From a virus, in the IMG/VR virus record IMGVR_UViG_3300043446_001217, positions 1 through 40,646 of that record: DNA of 40,646 nt; one strand, written 5' to 3'. The notes under the pieces are model-generated. The model had not been told where the DNA came from. It saw nothing but the letters and a program-made list of their open reading frames with translations, and did no database searches. Shown one piece after another: positions 32,082 to 39,883 of the stretch. A program made the translations under genes and the position numbers. Positions within the stretch are counted from its first letter, which is position 1; every line of letters starts with the position of its first letter.

Positions 32082-32083
32082 GA

Positions 32084-32932
32084 TCAATCCATGAATTTCA
32101 AAATGTCATCAATCCTTGACTTGACTTCGGCCCGTGCACCATCCGTTTCGCGCAGGTCTTTTGCGTCAAGCCCCATGATAGTTTTCTCCAACTCTTTCCG
32201 TGCATGCTCCAGCTTCGGATCATTGGTCACGTTAAGACGCGTGAGCAGACCACACAACTCGGCGGCATTCTCAAGCATGCTATCTCTGAAGATTGTCTTC
32301 TTCCCGTCTTCGGATACTGATAAACGCCCTTGCATGTGCGTCAAGCATCCGTGCAGCCTATCCCATAAATCCTTAGTGACACTGTTCAACCTATCTGCGT
32401 AGGCTTGTTCGTACTGCCGTGCCAATTCTTGTTTGATGGCATCGTCAGCAGTCACCCTCCAGTCCCCTACATCGGGCACTGGGGAAAAAGTGTAACTCAA
32501 ATTAAATTTGCTTGCAATCACATCCGAGTGGGGGTACTCATCCCGGTTGAACAGCGCTCCCAACTGGAAGGCTTGTGCCGCAATCAACACCCCGTACTTA
32601 GTACAAAAATTCTGCACCGCTGTGTTGAATTCCGTCTCAAGAACGCTAAGTTCCCGCTTGTAGTCCATGAAGTTAGACATCGGCAGTAGACGCTCCCCGC
32701 TGTCTGCCCACGGCAGGGTCTGCTTAACGTGCCAATTCCTGATCTTCCCTGAAACAGTCTTGACTTGCTCCAACTCCGTGACCCCTGCGAACAGGTTCTT
32801 GTGGTAATTCCCTGCGCGGGTCTTGGTGGACTTAGCAACGTCCACTTCTTCTGACACTTCACGGTCCAGCTTGCGTCCCGTCCACACAGACAATGAAATG
32901 TTAGCCAGTACACCTGAATTAGCAATGCTCAT
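32084..32932 (-). CDS. DUF3150-like protein, partner of MoxR/VWA proteins
   Basis: 282 aa. The N-terminus (NISLSVWTGRKLDREVSEEV), then AGNYHKNLFAGVTELEQV and RNWHVKQTLPWADSGERLLP match the DUF3150 signature as I know it ('sLW..RkLd', 'TLPW.D.G.RlLp'). The rest is long helices (~95-282) with no catalytic motif. In bacterial genomes DUF3150 occurs with MoxR AAA+ and VWA genes; here the same three genes are adjacent, which supports both the call and a joint complex. Directly abuts the VWA gene. Confidence 0.75.
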   Translation of the reverse strand: MSIANSGVLANISLSVWTGRKLDREVSEEVDVAKSTKTRAGNYHKNLFAGVTELEQVKTVSGKIRNWHVKQTLPWADSGERLLPMSNFMDYKRELSVLETEFNTAVQNFCTKYGVLIAAQAFQLGALFNRDEYPHSDVIASKFNLSYTFSPVPDVGDWRVTADDAIKQELARQYEQAYADRLNSVTKDLWDRLHGCLTHMQGRLSVSEDGKKTIFRDSMLENAAELCGLLTRLNVTNDPKLEHARKELEKTIMGLDAKDLRETDGARAEVKSRIDDILKFMD

Positions 32933-34081
32933 TTAAACCTCCGTATTGATATAGATTGCTTTACCCACAGTGGGCACAGCACGTTTGTTGTTGACAATGC
33001 ACCACACCACAGGGCACGTCCATCCTCGCCCCCAGTTCGGTACATACCCGTCTGTCAACATGATTACGCATTCGGGTTGGATGCGTTCCTTCAACAAGTA
33101 ATCAGACACGCACATCGGATTAGTACCGCCCCCACCTTTGGGTTTGGTGCTATCGCGCATCTGTTCGTACTCATACTGGTTGTACTTCTCATGCGCAGCA
33201 ACATGCGTGTCCCAGTAAAGCAAGTCCAACAACTCCGGGTTGAGCACGGTTGCCAGCGATACGACTTCCGCAATGAACTTGGACAGCACCGGACCCTGAA
33301 TCGAACCTGATGTGTCTGTGCCGACCACGATCCGTCCCAAGGTTTCCGAATACATGGATGGCAGGTAATCCCCCCTGTCAATCGCACGGCGGTTGGGTCT
33401 GCGCCATGTGGAGATGTCTCGCCCCTTGCACAAGGTCATGACGTACTCGCGCAACTCATCCTCCCACCTGACCTCCGGCTCAATGGATGCGCGAACCTGC
33501 CGATCCATCGTCTCGGACAACTTACCCGCCACCACCCCGCCCTGACGGATGGCAGACTCAACCTCCTTCGCTTGTGCTGCGGCTTCCTCTTCGGTCAGTG
33601 TCTCTTGCCCCGTCCAGTCATGTTGGTCAAACCCCTGCTTCCCACCGGATGGGGGTGGGTCTTTCTTCAGCAGCCGGTACACCTCCCCGGCATCCATCCC
33701 CCTGTATTTGGGGTCGTACAGCCCCAATTTGGGTAACTGCACAAACCCTTCCCCGGCATCGCTGTCCATGATCATCAGGTTGATCACGTAGTCACAAGCC
33801 ATGTTTGCCAACTGCGGGTTCTCCTTCCACAGCCCCCGCCATGTACTGAGATGTCTGAGCGCCTTGTGCAAGTTCTCGTGCAGGATGGCGAACCGTAACT
33901 CAGGATCAGTCAAAGTTTTAATAAACTCCTCCCCATACTCGACGTTGAACCCGTCCGTACAGGCAGTGGGTACGTCCGACAGCAGGGTCTTGCCCATCAT
34001 CACCACCCCACCCAAGGTCCGATACTTCTTGTGGGTGATGATTGACAGGGTGCACTTGGTCAGTCTTTGCTCTGGTGTCAT
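32933..34081 (-). CDS. VWA protein with N-terminal HExxH metallopeptidase-like domain (DUF2201)
   Basis: 382 aa. The N-terminal half has H68-E69-N70-L71-H72 (FAILHENLHKALRH) followed by NMACDYVIN, the DUF2201_N putative metallopeptidase pattern. The C-terminal half is a VWA-like domain: MIDAS D256-x-S258-x-S260 (VVGTDTSGSIQG), then a core with CVIMLTDGYVP. Such proteins pair with MoxR ATPases, which remodel or load metals on target proteins. It lies 6 nt downstream of the MoxR gene and abuts the DUF3150 gene. It probably acts in the cytoplasm on a host or phage protein not known. Confidence 0.88.
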   Translation of the reverse strand: MTPEQRLTKCTLSIITHKKYRTLGGVVMMGKTLLSDVPTACTDGFNVEYGEEFIKTLTDPELRFAILHENLHKALRHLSTWRGLWKENPQLANMACDYVINLMIMDSDAGEGFVQLPKLGLYDPKYRGMDAGEVYRLLKKDPPPSGGKQGFDQHDWTGQETLTEEEAAAQAKEVESAIRQGGVVAGKLSETMDRQVRASIEPEVRWEDELREYVMTLCKGRDISTWRRPNRRAIDRGDYLPSMYSETLGRIVVGTDTSGSIQGPVLSKFIAEVVSLATVLNPELLDLLYWDTHVAAHEKYNQYEYEQMRDSTKPKGGGGTNPMCVSDYLLKERIQPECVIMLTDGYVPNWGRGWTCPVVWCIVNNKRAVPTVGKAIYINTEV

Positions 34082-34087
34082 GGCTCG

Positions 34088-35176
34088 TTACGCTCCGAAC
34101 ATCCACTCGTTTGCCGTTGCCCACTTGACGAAGGTACGGTTGTTGTGGGCGATGGTCCGCTTGTTTGTCGTGACAATGTTCAATGCAAACACCCCCTGAT
34201 ATTCCTTGGGAAGTCGCTCACAGTATTCCAACCATGCGTCAAGGGTCTTTGCCTCCACCAGCATGATTGCGCTGAACACCGTGATGAAGAGCGCCGCGAA
34301 GTCCTCCGGCTCGGGCACAGGGGCGGTCTTGGGGTTGGCTACGATGGTTTCCCATGCAGGTAGCCGGTCATCAACCTGCGCAAAGCTCATGATGTCCCGA
34401 GCAGCAGACTCACCCACACACCCGGCGATGGCGGCGTAGGCAGCGTTATCACTGATGTACTTACGCTTGTGCAGGATGTGGCTTGCCTTGTGCAGCGAAC
34501 GGGGGGTGACGAATGCCCGAGCGGTCTTGTGCGGGTAGTAGATGTACGGGTTGCCATCACCATCGGTGTAGGACGCAAGGCACATCGGGAACTTCTTCAC
34601 CCAAGAAGATATTACAGGATGAATACCGTTGTCCGCTGCCCACGGCAACCACTCCTCGGCGTTGGGTTTGCGCACCGTGATGAAGGACACCCGGTTCTGT
34701 GCATGGGACTGCACATGATCCCCCAACCCCTCGGCGCTCAGGTTGGTCGTACCGAACACGATACTGCCCGAGGGCAGCGAATACTCGCCCACCTTCTTCT
34801 CATGCAACAGACGCAGCACACTGTTTTGCACAGGGCGCATTGCCTTGCCGATCTCATCAGCCATGAACAGCACAGGATTCGTGCCTTGGATGTTGAGCAT
34901 GGCATTGGGTGCAAACCGTGTGACCTTCACACCGTTGGTTGTTTCTGTGAACGGCACACCGCTCATGTCTGACACATCGAAGGTCGGCATCTCGGCATAC
35001 ATGCAGGTGTACTGCGGCATGCGCTTGCCCAACTCATACAGCATGTAGGACTTGCCGATCCCCATCTCACCTTGGAATATGAAGGTCACATCCTCACCGC
35101 AATGCTGCACAAGACTTGCGGCTTCAACCAGTGAAATATTTTGTCCAAAAGATACGTCTTTGCTCACGTTCTTCAT
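34088..35176 (-). CDS. MoxR-family AAA+ ATPase
   Basis: 362 aa. Walker A GEMGIGKS (36-43), Walker B VLFMADE (102-108), sensor 1 GTTN (142-145) and a helix-insert region typical of MoxR/CobS-like ATPases. The C-terminal ~180 residues form a lid and helical region (YYPHKTARAFVTPRSLHKAS). MoxR proteins act as chaperone-like motors with VWA partners, here encoded next door. Shine-Dalgarno GGGAGAAG; the start overlaps the paralogue gene upstream by 53 nt. Confidence 0.9.
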   Translation of the reverse strand: MKNVSKDVSFGQNISLVEAASLVQHCGEDVTFIFQGEMGIGKSYMLYELGKRMPQYTCMYAEMPTFDVSDMSGVPFTETTNGVKVTRFAPNAMLNIQGTNPVLFMADEIGKAMRPVQNSVLRLLHEKKVGEYSLPSGSIVFGTTNLSAEGLGDHVQSHAQNRVSFITVRKPNAEEWLPWAADNGIHPVISSWVKKFPMCLASYTDGDGNPYIYYPHKTARAFVTPRSLHKASHILHKRKYISDNAAYAAIAGCVGESAARDIMSFAQVDDRLPAWETIVANPKTAPVPEPEDFAALFITVFSAIMLVEAKTLDAWLEYCERLPKEYQGVFALNIVTTNKRTIAHNNRTFVKWATANEWMFGA

Positions 35177-35486
35177 TTGCTTCTCCCGTATATAGTTTTA
35201 GTTCTACATTTGCTTCTGCTTCTGTGAAAAACCATGTTATATCTCGTTTGTCTTCTTGCGTACCCTCCATAAATTGTTTGTAAATTTTCCACACAGAATG
35301 CACTGCTTCTTCCCGCGTTGCACCGACACGAGCAAAGTGCTTGAGTTCATTCGGGTTATGCAACGCACTTACTGCCAACTGAACAGATGCCATGTAGGTC
35401 TTGTTACTACCTGTTGGTGACTCTTTACTATAGACCTGCAACTGTGCACCGTCCAGTTTTAGCAATGCTTCAACTTCATCTTCTCG
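35124..35486 (-). CDS. ALLxLDG-family paralogue 1 (longest, diverged)
   Basis: 120 aa, starting MREDEVEALLKLDGAQLQVY. It shares the N-terminal 'E-x-ALL-x-LDG' and 'G-x-T-x-EEA-x4-W-x2-Y' (GATREEAVHSVWKIYKQF) with three genes upstream, then has an extra C-terminal domain (DITWFFTEAEANVELKLYTG). The 3' end overlaps the MoxR start by 53 nt. Function unknown; position suggests a link to the MoxR block. Confidence 0.65.
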   Translation of the reverse strand, partial: REDEVEALLKLDGAQLQVYSKESPTGSNKTYMASVQLAVSALHNPNELKHFARVGATREEAVHSVWKIYKQFMEGTQEDKRDITWFFTEAEANVELKLYTGEANEEREQRRIFWTKYFTG

Positions 35487-35670
35487 CATTGTTATACATC
35501 TCCCATGTAGTCTCCCATGCTTCTTCCAAGGTATCACCGTACCCGATAACGAATATGCCTGTAAAATTTGGGTGTTTGAGTGCCATCGCATGTTTCCAAT
35601 GACCATATATTATTTTTTCCCATGTCACACCATCAAGCTTGAGCAGTGCTTTTATTTCGTCTACGTTCAT
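35476..35670 (-). CDS. ALLxLDG-family paralogue 2
   Basis: 64 aa: MNVDEIKALLKLDGVTWEKI, then IGYGDTLEEAWETTWEMYNN. A short N-terminal helix, a beta-like centre and a C-terminal aromatic helix. GGGGGAGAT precedes the ATG. Overlaps paralogue 3 by 38 nt and paralogue 1 by 11 nt. Unknown family to me. Confidence 0.7.
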   Translation of the reverse strand: MNVDEIKALLKLDGVTWEKIIYGHWKHAMALKHPNFTGIFVIGYGDTLEEAWETTWEMYNNARR

Positions 35671-35869
35671 ATCTCCCCCATGCGTCTTGCCATGCTTCTT
35701 CTTCAGTCATACCGTACCCGCCAACAAATGGGTAAAAGTAGTTAGTAGCTGCATATTGAATCTTCACCCGATACTTCCAAGGACTCACTTTGTCCACAGT
35801 ATTGATACTTTCCTCCCATGTAATACCATCAAGGGTGAGTAGTGCTTTTATTTCGTCTATCGTTCTCAT
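35633..35869 (-). CDS. ALLxLDG-family paralogue 3
   Basis: 78 aa from ATG 35869 (GGAGGAGGT). MRTIDEIKALLTLDGITWEE, centre YRVKIQYAATNYFYPFVGGY, then GMTEEEAWQDAWGRYERRRN and tail KSTAQA. The tail is encoded by the start of paralogue 2 in another frame. Unknown function. Confidence 0.7.
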   Translation of the reverse strand: MRTIDEIKALLTLDGITWEESINTVDKVSPWKYRVKIQYAATNYFYPFVGGYGMTEEEAWQDAWGRYERRRNKSTAQA

Positions 35870-36074
35870 ACCTCCTCCATGCGTTTTGTAGGGCGGTATC
35901 TTTAGTGCGCCCATGTCCTCTGTAACGTTTGCTACTCCACTTCCCATTACGAACATCATCGAAACTATAGATGGTTACCACGATTTCTCCAATGTTGTTT
36001 CGAACACTCCATGTCATGCCATCCAGCGCAAGTAATGCAGTGATTTCTTCTGATGTAAGACTAATACTTTTCAT
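35829..36074 (-). CDS. ALLxLDG-family paralogue 4
   Basis: 81 aa from ATG 36074 (GGGGGGTGG). MKSISLTSEEITALLALDGM, then a beta-like centre (GEIVVTIYSFDDV), GRTKDTALQNAWRRYENDRR and tail NKSTTHP. As in paralogue 3, the tail is written by the first codons of the next copy in another frame (41-nt overlap). Coupled by ATGA to the tiny membrane protein upstream. Confidence 0.7.
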   Translation of the reverse strand: MKSISLTSEEITALLALDGMTWSVRNNIGEIVVTIYSFDDVRNGKWSSKRYRGHGRTKDTALQNAWRRYENDRRNKSTTHP

Positions 36075-36172
36075 CCACCCCCCATCGAGAACAGCACCAC
36101 CACGCTGACCCACAACACCGCTGCGATAGCACCAAGCAGCAGGAACTCTCCCAACCATCTAAGCACAGTCAT
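36071..36172 (-). CDS. Tiny single-TM protein
   Basis: 33 aa: a short basic start (MTVLRWLGEFLL) running into one hydrophobic helix (LGAIAAVLWVSVVVLF) and a Gly tail. AGGAAG precedes the ATG. It overlaps the 84-aa gene by 14 nt and the next start by ATGA, so it fits the gene chain. A toxin-like or membrane-modulating peptide is possible; unproven. Confidence 0.5.
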   Translation of the reverse strand: MTVLRWLGEFLLLGAIAAVLWVSVVVLFSMGGG

Positions 36173-36413
36173 TTTCCATCTTCCTAAGTTTATTTACCAT
36201 CGACACAAACAACGGTGTCTTATCGTCGCCACAGACGAACGCACTCTCGTCCTCATCCCACAGCGCGAGGAACTCGCCAAGGTCACCAACCAACTCATCT
36301 GTTTCTATGTCCGTCTCCCCTCCGTCCATCAGCGCAAAGTAAGACCTGCGCAGCATCTGAACCAGTTTGTCTACCTCGGTCATATTGTCTACCCATGTAA
36401 GGTAATTGCTCAT
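36159..36413 (-). CDS. Acidic hypothetical protein
   Basis: 84 aa, strongly acidic in the middle (GGETDIETDELVGDLGEFLA, LWDEDESAFVCGDD) with helical ends. Acidic small phage proteins are sometimes DNA mimics, but nothing specific shows that. Strong AAGGAGGTG ribosome site, part of a leader shared with two other genes. Confidence 0.55.
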   Translation of the reverse strand: MSNYLTWVDNMTEVDKLVQMLRRSYFALMDGGETDIETDELVGDLGEFLALWDEDESAFVCGDDKTPLFVSMVNKLRKMENDCA

Positions 36414-36414
36414 C

Positions 36415-36579
36415 TCACACCTCCTTGATTATTGACATCATGCGCACCTCGTACTGGGACACGCACCCCGCACGCAGGTCACCCTGCTTGCATAGCGCCA
36501 TGTCTTTCTCGGCGAGCATCTCGTTTAGGTACACCCCCACCACATCGTCATCACACAGCAACAGATACACATAGTTCAT
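36415..36579 (-). CDS. Small hypothetical protein
   Basis: 54 aa: MNYVYLLLCDDDVVGVYLNE, then MLAEKDMALCKQGDLRAGCV. Begins with a beta strand and acidic turn; four Cys. Its stop (GTGTGA) lies inside the next gene's ribosome site, 1 nt before that start. Uses the GGAGGTGTGAG leader. Family unknown. Confidence 0.55.
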   Translation of the reverse strand: MNYVYLLLCDDDVVGVYLNEMLAEKDMALCKQGDLRAGCVSQYEVRMMSIIKEV

Positions 36580-36591
36580 CTCACACCTCCA

Positions 36592-36768
36592 TTAAAATAA
36601 TGCCGCTTCCGGCTCGGGTTGCTTGGGTTTCTCGGTATCAACAATCTTCGATCCGATCTTGCTGTTGTAGTACAGCGCAGCGCAATACGCCTCTGCACCG
36701 ATGCGCGTAGCGAAAGAACGCTCTAGCGATTTCTTCTTCTTGGGTATTGTCTCGACGCGGTATCTCAT
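36592..36768 (-). CDS. Small basic hypothetical protein
   Basis: 58 aa: basic start (MRYRVETIPKKKKSLERSFA), central TRIGAEAYCAALYYNS and a Pro/Glu tail. GGGAGG Shine-Dalgarno. 11 nt lie between the M20-like gene's stop and this ATG. The positive charge suggests nucleic-acid or acidic-partner binding. Unknown family. Confidence 0.5.
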   Translation of the reverse strand: MRYRVETIPKKKKSLERSFATRIGAEAYCAALYYNSKIGSKIVDTEKPKQPEPEAALF

Positions 36769-36779
36769 GCCAGCCTCCC

Positions 36780-37847
36780 TCAGTTAATTGTGTTCGTGTT
36801 GTAAACCAAGTCTTCAGCCAACATCGTCAGCATGTCAGCTACACTTGCCGCATCACCACACTCGACCCAGTCCAACAACTCTTGAAACCGCATGCCGACA
36901 ATATCCTCGGCGCTCTGTGGTGCTCGTACACGATGCCCACGCTTGCTGTACCGCTTGTCGTACAGACCGTCATAGTCAATCCCGCTTGCCACTTCATACC
37001 GACCATACCCACTCCAGTCGTACTCCGGGTCCCGCGCATGGGGATCACGCTTCACGGGCAGAGAAGTGATAGTTCTTGAATCCTTGAACACATTCACCAC
37101 CGCATCACGCAGCGTACTGAGGAAGATAGCGTCCAACATCTCGCTAGCCGTATGCTCTGAGTCATACCCCACGCTGATGTTCGTACACTCGGGGATGAGC
37201 CGTCTGTAGTTAGCCGTGTCGGTGAATATGCCTGTCGGGTCAGGATGCAAGTCGAGAAAGTCAGGCTTGTACCCGTTGATGCGATCACCGAATGCCAGTG
37301 CAAACTCGTTGCTGGCACACACCCCACCTGACTGCTCGGTGATGATGCTGGTATCCCCGCGTCTGTCGAATGCCACGGCATACTTAAACCCGGACAGCCA
37401 CTCGGCATGGTGGTCTGCCATGCCACCCGAGCCAATGCCCCCTCGCTCCTCGCCCCGGTGGAATATGTAGCTACCGGGCACACCTGCGTCGATCATCTCC
37501 ATCAGTAGCCATATACCCGCTGCATCATCTGCGCCTAGCGGTTTGCCATCGTCTTTGTAGAACAACCCACACGACTTGTCATACAGCACGGTCTGCATGT
37601 AGTTCTTGTTGCTGTCCTCCACCGTGTGCACGGTGTCCACATGGCATGACCACAGCATGGGTGGCACGACCTTGTTCTCGTCTGCCACATCCACGACAAA
37701 CGCCAGTATGTCCTGCGTTAACGGATCATGGAATACCGTGGGCTTGTATGGCAGGAGAAACTTCTTGATGAACACTCGTTCACCCACCGAGTTATGCGCC
37801 CGACGATAGCGCATCATGTTAGCCAGTCGTTTCATATTTTCTTGCAT
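36780..37847 (-). CDS. M20-like zinc metallopeptidase/hydrolase
   Basis: 355 aa. Zinc-hydrolase motifs appear in M20/M28 order: H69-x-D71 (WSCHVDTVHT), D107 in LGADDAAGIW, the catalytic Glu pair E133-E134 (HRGEERGGIGSGG), D161 (VAFDRRGD) and H232 (GYDSEHTASE). These bind two zinc ions in aminopeptidases, deacylases and related enzymes. The C-terminal ~100 residues differ from the family and may be a phage-specific domain. No signal peptide. Substrate unknown: a host peptide, acylated small molecule or modified amino acid. Confidence 0.82.
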   Translation of the reverse strand: MQENMKRLANMMRYRRAHNSVGERVFIKKFLLPYKPTVFHDPLTQDILAFVVDVADENKVVPPMLWSCHVDTVHTVEDSNKNYMQTVLYDKSCGLFYKDDGKPLGADDAAGIWLLMEMIDAGVPGSYIFHRGEERGGIGSGGMADHHAEWLSGFKYAVAFDRRGDTSIITEQSGGVCASNEFALAFGDRINGYKPDFLDLHPDPTGIFTDTANYRRLIPECTNISVGYDSEHTASEMLDAIFLSTLRDAVVNVFKDSRTITSLPVKRDPHARDPEYDWSGYGRYEVASGIDYDGLYDKRYSKRGHRVRAPQSAEDIVGMRFQELLDWVECGDAASVADMLTMLAEDLVYNTNTIN

Positions 37848-37849
37848 GG

Positions 37850-39469
37850 TTATTCCCCTTCGGTTTCAGTTTCGGTTTTAACAACAGGATCATCCTCGTG
37901 GTACACCAACCCGTCATCACGGATTTCGGCATCTAACTCGTGGATCGTCCGTCCATCATGGGTTGTTGCGGTATCACGGAAAAACGCATAGGTATTGCCA
38001 TCGCTGTCAGGCACAGCGAGTTCCTTACACGAACCGTTATGCACCAGACCGCGACTTGTCATGCACAGATCGTCGATGTGATACCAGTCACCCGTTACCT
38101 CACAGCAATAAATATCCGCTTGGTTGGCATAGTCCACATGGTAATTCTCGCCATCGCTCTCGCAATGAATGACATCATCGCTAGAGACAAACTCTTGATC
38201 GCGCCGTGAGACATACGCAAGGGTGTAGTAACGGTCTACACAATCCTGACAGACTGAATCACCCCGACTCTCGATGTAACAAAAATCATCATCGTCATCG
38301 TAGCTATCGCCACAGTCCGGGCAGGTGCATTGCCCACCATTCAATACCCCACTGGTAGTCTGTGCGTCCCAATCTCCGTCACGACTGAGCAGCAGATACT
38401 CCTTGCCATCGCGTACCACCAACGATGCCGACATATGGATGTCGTTACCTGAGTCAATGTAGGGGCAGACATACGAGTTATCCCAACGATTGACCCGCTC
38501 GGCGGCAAGCAACACATCCCCCATGCCACCATGCGTATACCCTTGACTCTCCAGTCGCTCACGCATTGCCATATGCCAGCGGGTATTCTCGGAACTAGTG
38601 GTGTTTGGATAGGGGCGGATGTATTCCTTGGTGTCCTCACGCACGATGCACCGCGCTGTGATTGTGTCACCATGCGAGAGATACGCCAGTCGCAACACCG
38701 ACTTGTCATGGGCATACACCCTGACTGAACTGTCGCCAGTCATGCAGGAACTAGGACCATACCGGTACACCCTGACCCACTCATCGGGGTCATCGGACGC
38801 AGCAAAGTTAAGGTCAGCCGGTGCTGCCATTGCTTGCACACGCTCAGACCAAGTGCGAATCTGATTCTCGCCCAACACATGACCGAAGAACTTGGTCAGA
38901 TACCGCCCGGGTTTAGTGCGTGTCCAGCGGTCTGCCATCAACTTGTCCAAGCTATCGGCATAGGCTATCTGCAACGGGTCTTCCTCGCTGATGTGCACAA
39001 AGTGCAACCGTGCTGCGTTGCTCTGCGCAAACCATGACTCGCTGTCCCACGGCGCTGGCATCCATGTGCGCCCTATCTTGTTGCTCGCCGTCTGCATAAC
39101 ATCGAGGAACTTTCGCTGCACCTCGTAATCCCGCGTGACGACTGCAATAGCCAGCGCATCAGGGCGGACGTTGAAGTTGCTGGTGTACTCCGTCTTGAGC
39201 AAATCGCCATACTCATCGGGATGCGAAGCTACCGAGTAGACGGTGCGCATCTTGTCCTCCACGGACATATCCTTGATGTTGAGAAACGCAAGCGTATGCC
39301 CCACAAACTTTGCAAACTTACGGTGTTGCATTACGCGACCCCGAGAACCACAATAAATGTACTCACGGACAGGGGACGGTGCTGGGGGTAAGACTTCCCA
39401 CTTGCGGCGCACATAGGTTGCCGCAGTTGGTTTGACGGATTGAGTCTGTTCAATGTGTTCGCTTTGCAT
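37850..39469 (-). CDS. Phage protein with SCM motif and Cys-rich zinc domain
   Basis: 539 aa from ATG 39469, chosen for its strong GGAGGTTCAA ribosome site; the longer TTG/ATG starts near 39514 lie in a palindrome without a ribosome site. The centre has YRYGPSSCMTGDSSVRVYAH, then SVLRLAYLSHGDTITARCIV, a pattern I recall from phage proteins of unknown function. The C-terminal third has zinc-finger-like Cys pairs (CTCPDCGDSYDDDDDFC and CQDC, later CCEVTGDWYHIDDLC). Ends in an acidic Thr/Glu tail. Role unknown. Confidence 0.7.
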   Translation of the reverse strand: MQSEHIEQTQSVKPTAATYVRRKWEVLPPAPSPVREYIYCGSRGRVMQHRKFAKFVGHTLAFLNIKDMSVEDKMRTVYSVASHPDEYGDLLKTEYTSNFNVRPDALAIAVVTRDYEVQRKFLDVMQTASNKIGRTWMPAPWDSESWFAQSNAARLHFVHISEEDPLQIAYADSLDKLMADRWTRTKPGRYLTKFFGHVLGENQIRTWSERVQAMAAPADLNFAASDDPDEWVRVYRYGPSSCMTGDSSVRVYAHDKSVLRLAYLSHGDTITARCIVREDTKEYIRPYPNTTSSENTRWHMAMRERLESQGYTHGGMGDVLLAAERVNRWDNSYVCPYIDSGNDIHMSASLVVRDGKEYLLLSRDGDWDAQTTSGVLNGGQCTCPDCGDSYDDDDDFCYIESRGDSVCQDCVDRYYTLAYVSRRDQEFVSSDDVIHCESDGENYHVDYANQADIYCCEVTGDWYHIDDLCMTSRGLVHNGSCKELAVPDSDGNTYAFFRDTATTHDGRTIHELDAEIRDDGLVYHEDDPVVKTETETEGE

Positions 39470-39498
39470 TTGAACCTCCGATAGAAAAGAAAAAGAAT

Positions 39499-39516
39499 CG
39501 TTGGACATGTCCAACG
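39499..39516. promoter_or_regulatory. 18-bp perfect palindrome, copy 1 (operator or terminator hairpin)
   Basis: CGTTGGACATGTCCAACG is fully symmetric. It lies between the stop of the 72-aa gene and the start of the 539-aa gene, 30 nt before that ATG. On the minus strand it is followed by ATTCTTTTTCTTTTC, so as RNA it could be a terminator or attenuator. Its 16-bp core and the same flank (AGC on the minus strand) recur at 40438-40456. Confidence 0.8.
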
Positions 39517-39735
39517 CTAAACACGGACTGCTTTCTGATTGCTACCACGCAACACCTCTGCTGCACTCTCACGGGTCACCAACTGATACGCACCCTTTTG
39601 GTATTGCTGGGTCACGCACCACGATTGCCGTTCGATCCTTGCTGCTTCCTCACCACAGAACAGGCAGGTCTGATACCCCAGCGCCCACCGCTTTGCAGGT
39701 ACATCGTCACCACACCACATGCAGAACTTATCCAT
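39517..39735 (-). CDS. DksA/TraR-like zinc-finger protein
   Basis: 72 aa: MDKFCMWCGDDVPAKRWALG followed by YQTCLFCGEEAARIERQSW. The C-x2-C ... C-x2-C-GEEAAR set looks like the DksA/TraR zinc finger. The tail (YQKGAYQLVTRESAAEVLRG) matches a phage family I recall with a 'kGgYqLit' motif. It could touch host RNA polymerase but is unproven. GGAGGCG ribosome site; overlaps the next upstream gene by 8 nt. Confidence 0.7.
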   Translation of the reverse strand: MDKFCMWCGDDVPAKRWALGYQTCLFCGEEAARIERQSWCVTQQYQKGAYQLVTRESAAEVLRGSNQKAVRV

Positions 39736-39883
39736 TACGCGCCTCCACTTTCTTTATTGCTTCGGTTGCATTCCATGCACGGACATAAGTGCGCTCGCCC
39801 GTGCGCTCATTCACCACGACCCACACGCCTACATTTTTGCCACGGACTGCCTTCAGCCCGAGGTTGTTGCATCGGTTACACAT
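39728..39883 (-). CDS. Small zinc-binding hypothetical protein
   Basis: 51 aa: MCNRCNNLGLKAVRGKNVGV, then WVVVNERTGERTYVRAWNAT. The opening C-x2-C and beta strands suggest a single small zinc-stabilised sheet. GGAGGAGG ribosome site. Overlaps both neighbours by 8 nt. Confidence 0.6.
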   Translation of the reverse strand: MCNRCNNLGLKAVRGKNVGVWVVVNERTGERTYVRAWNATEAIKKVEARNG

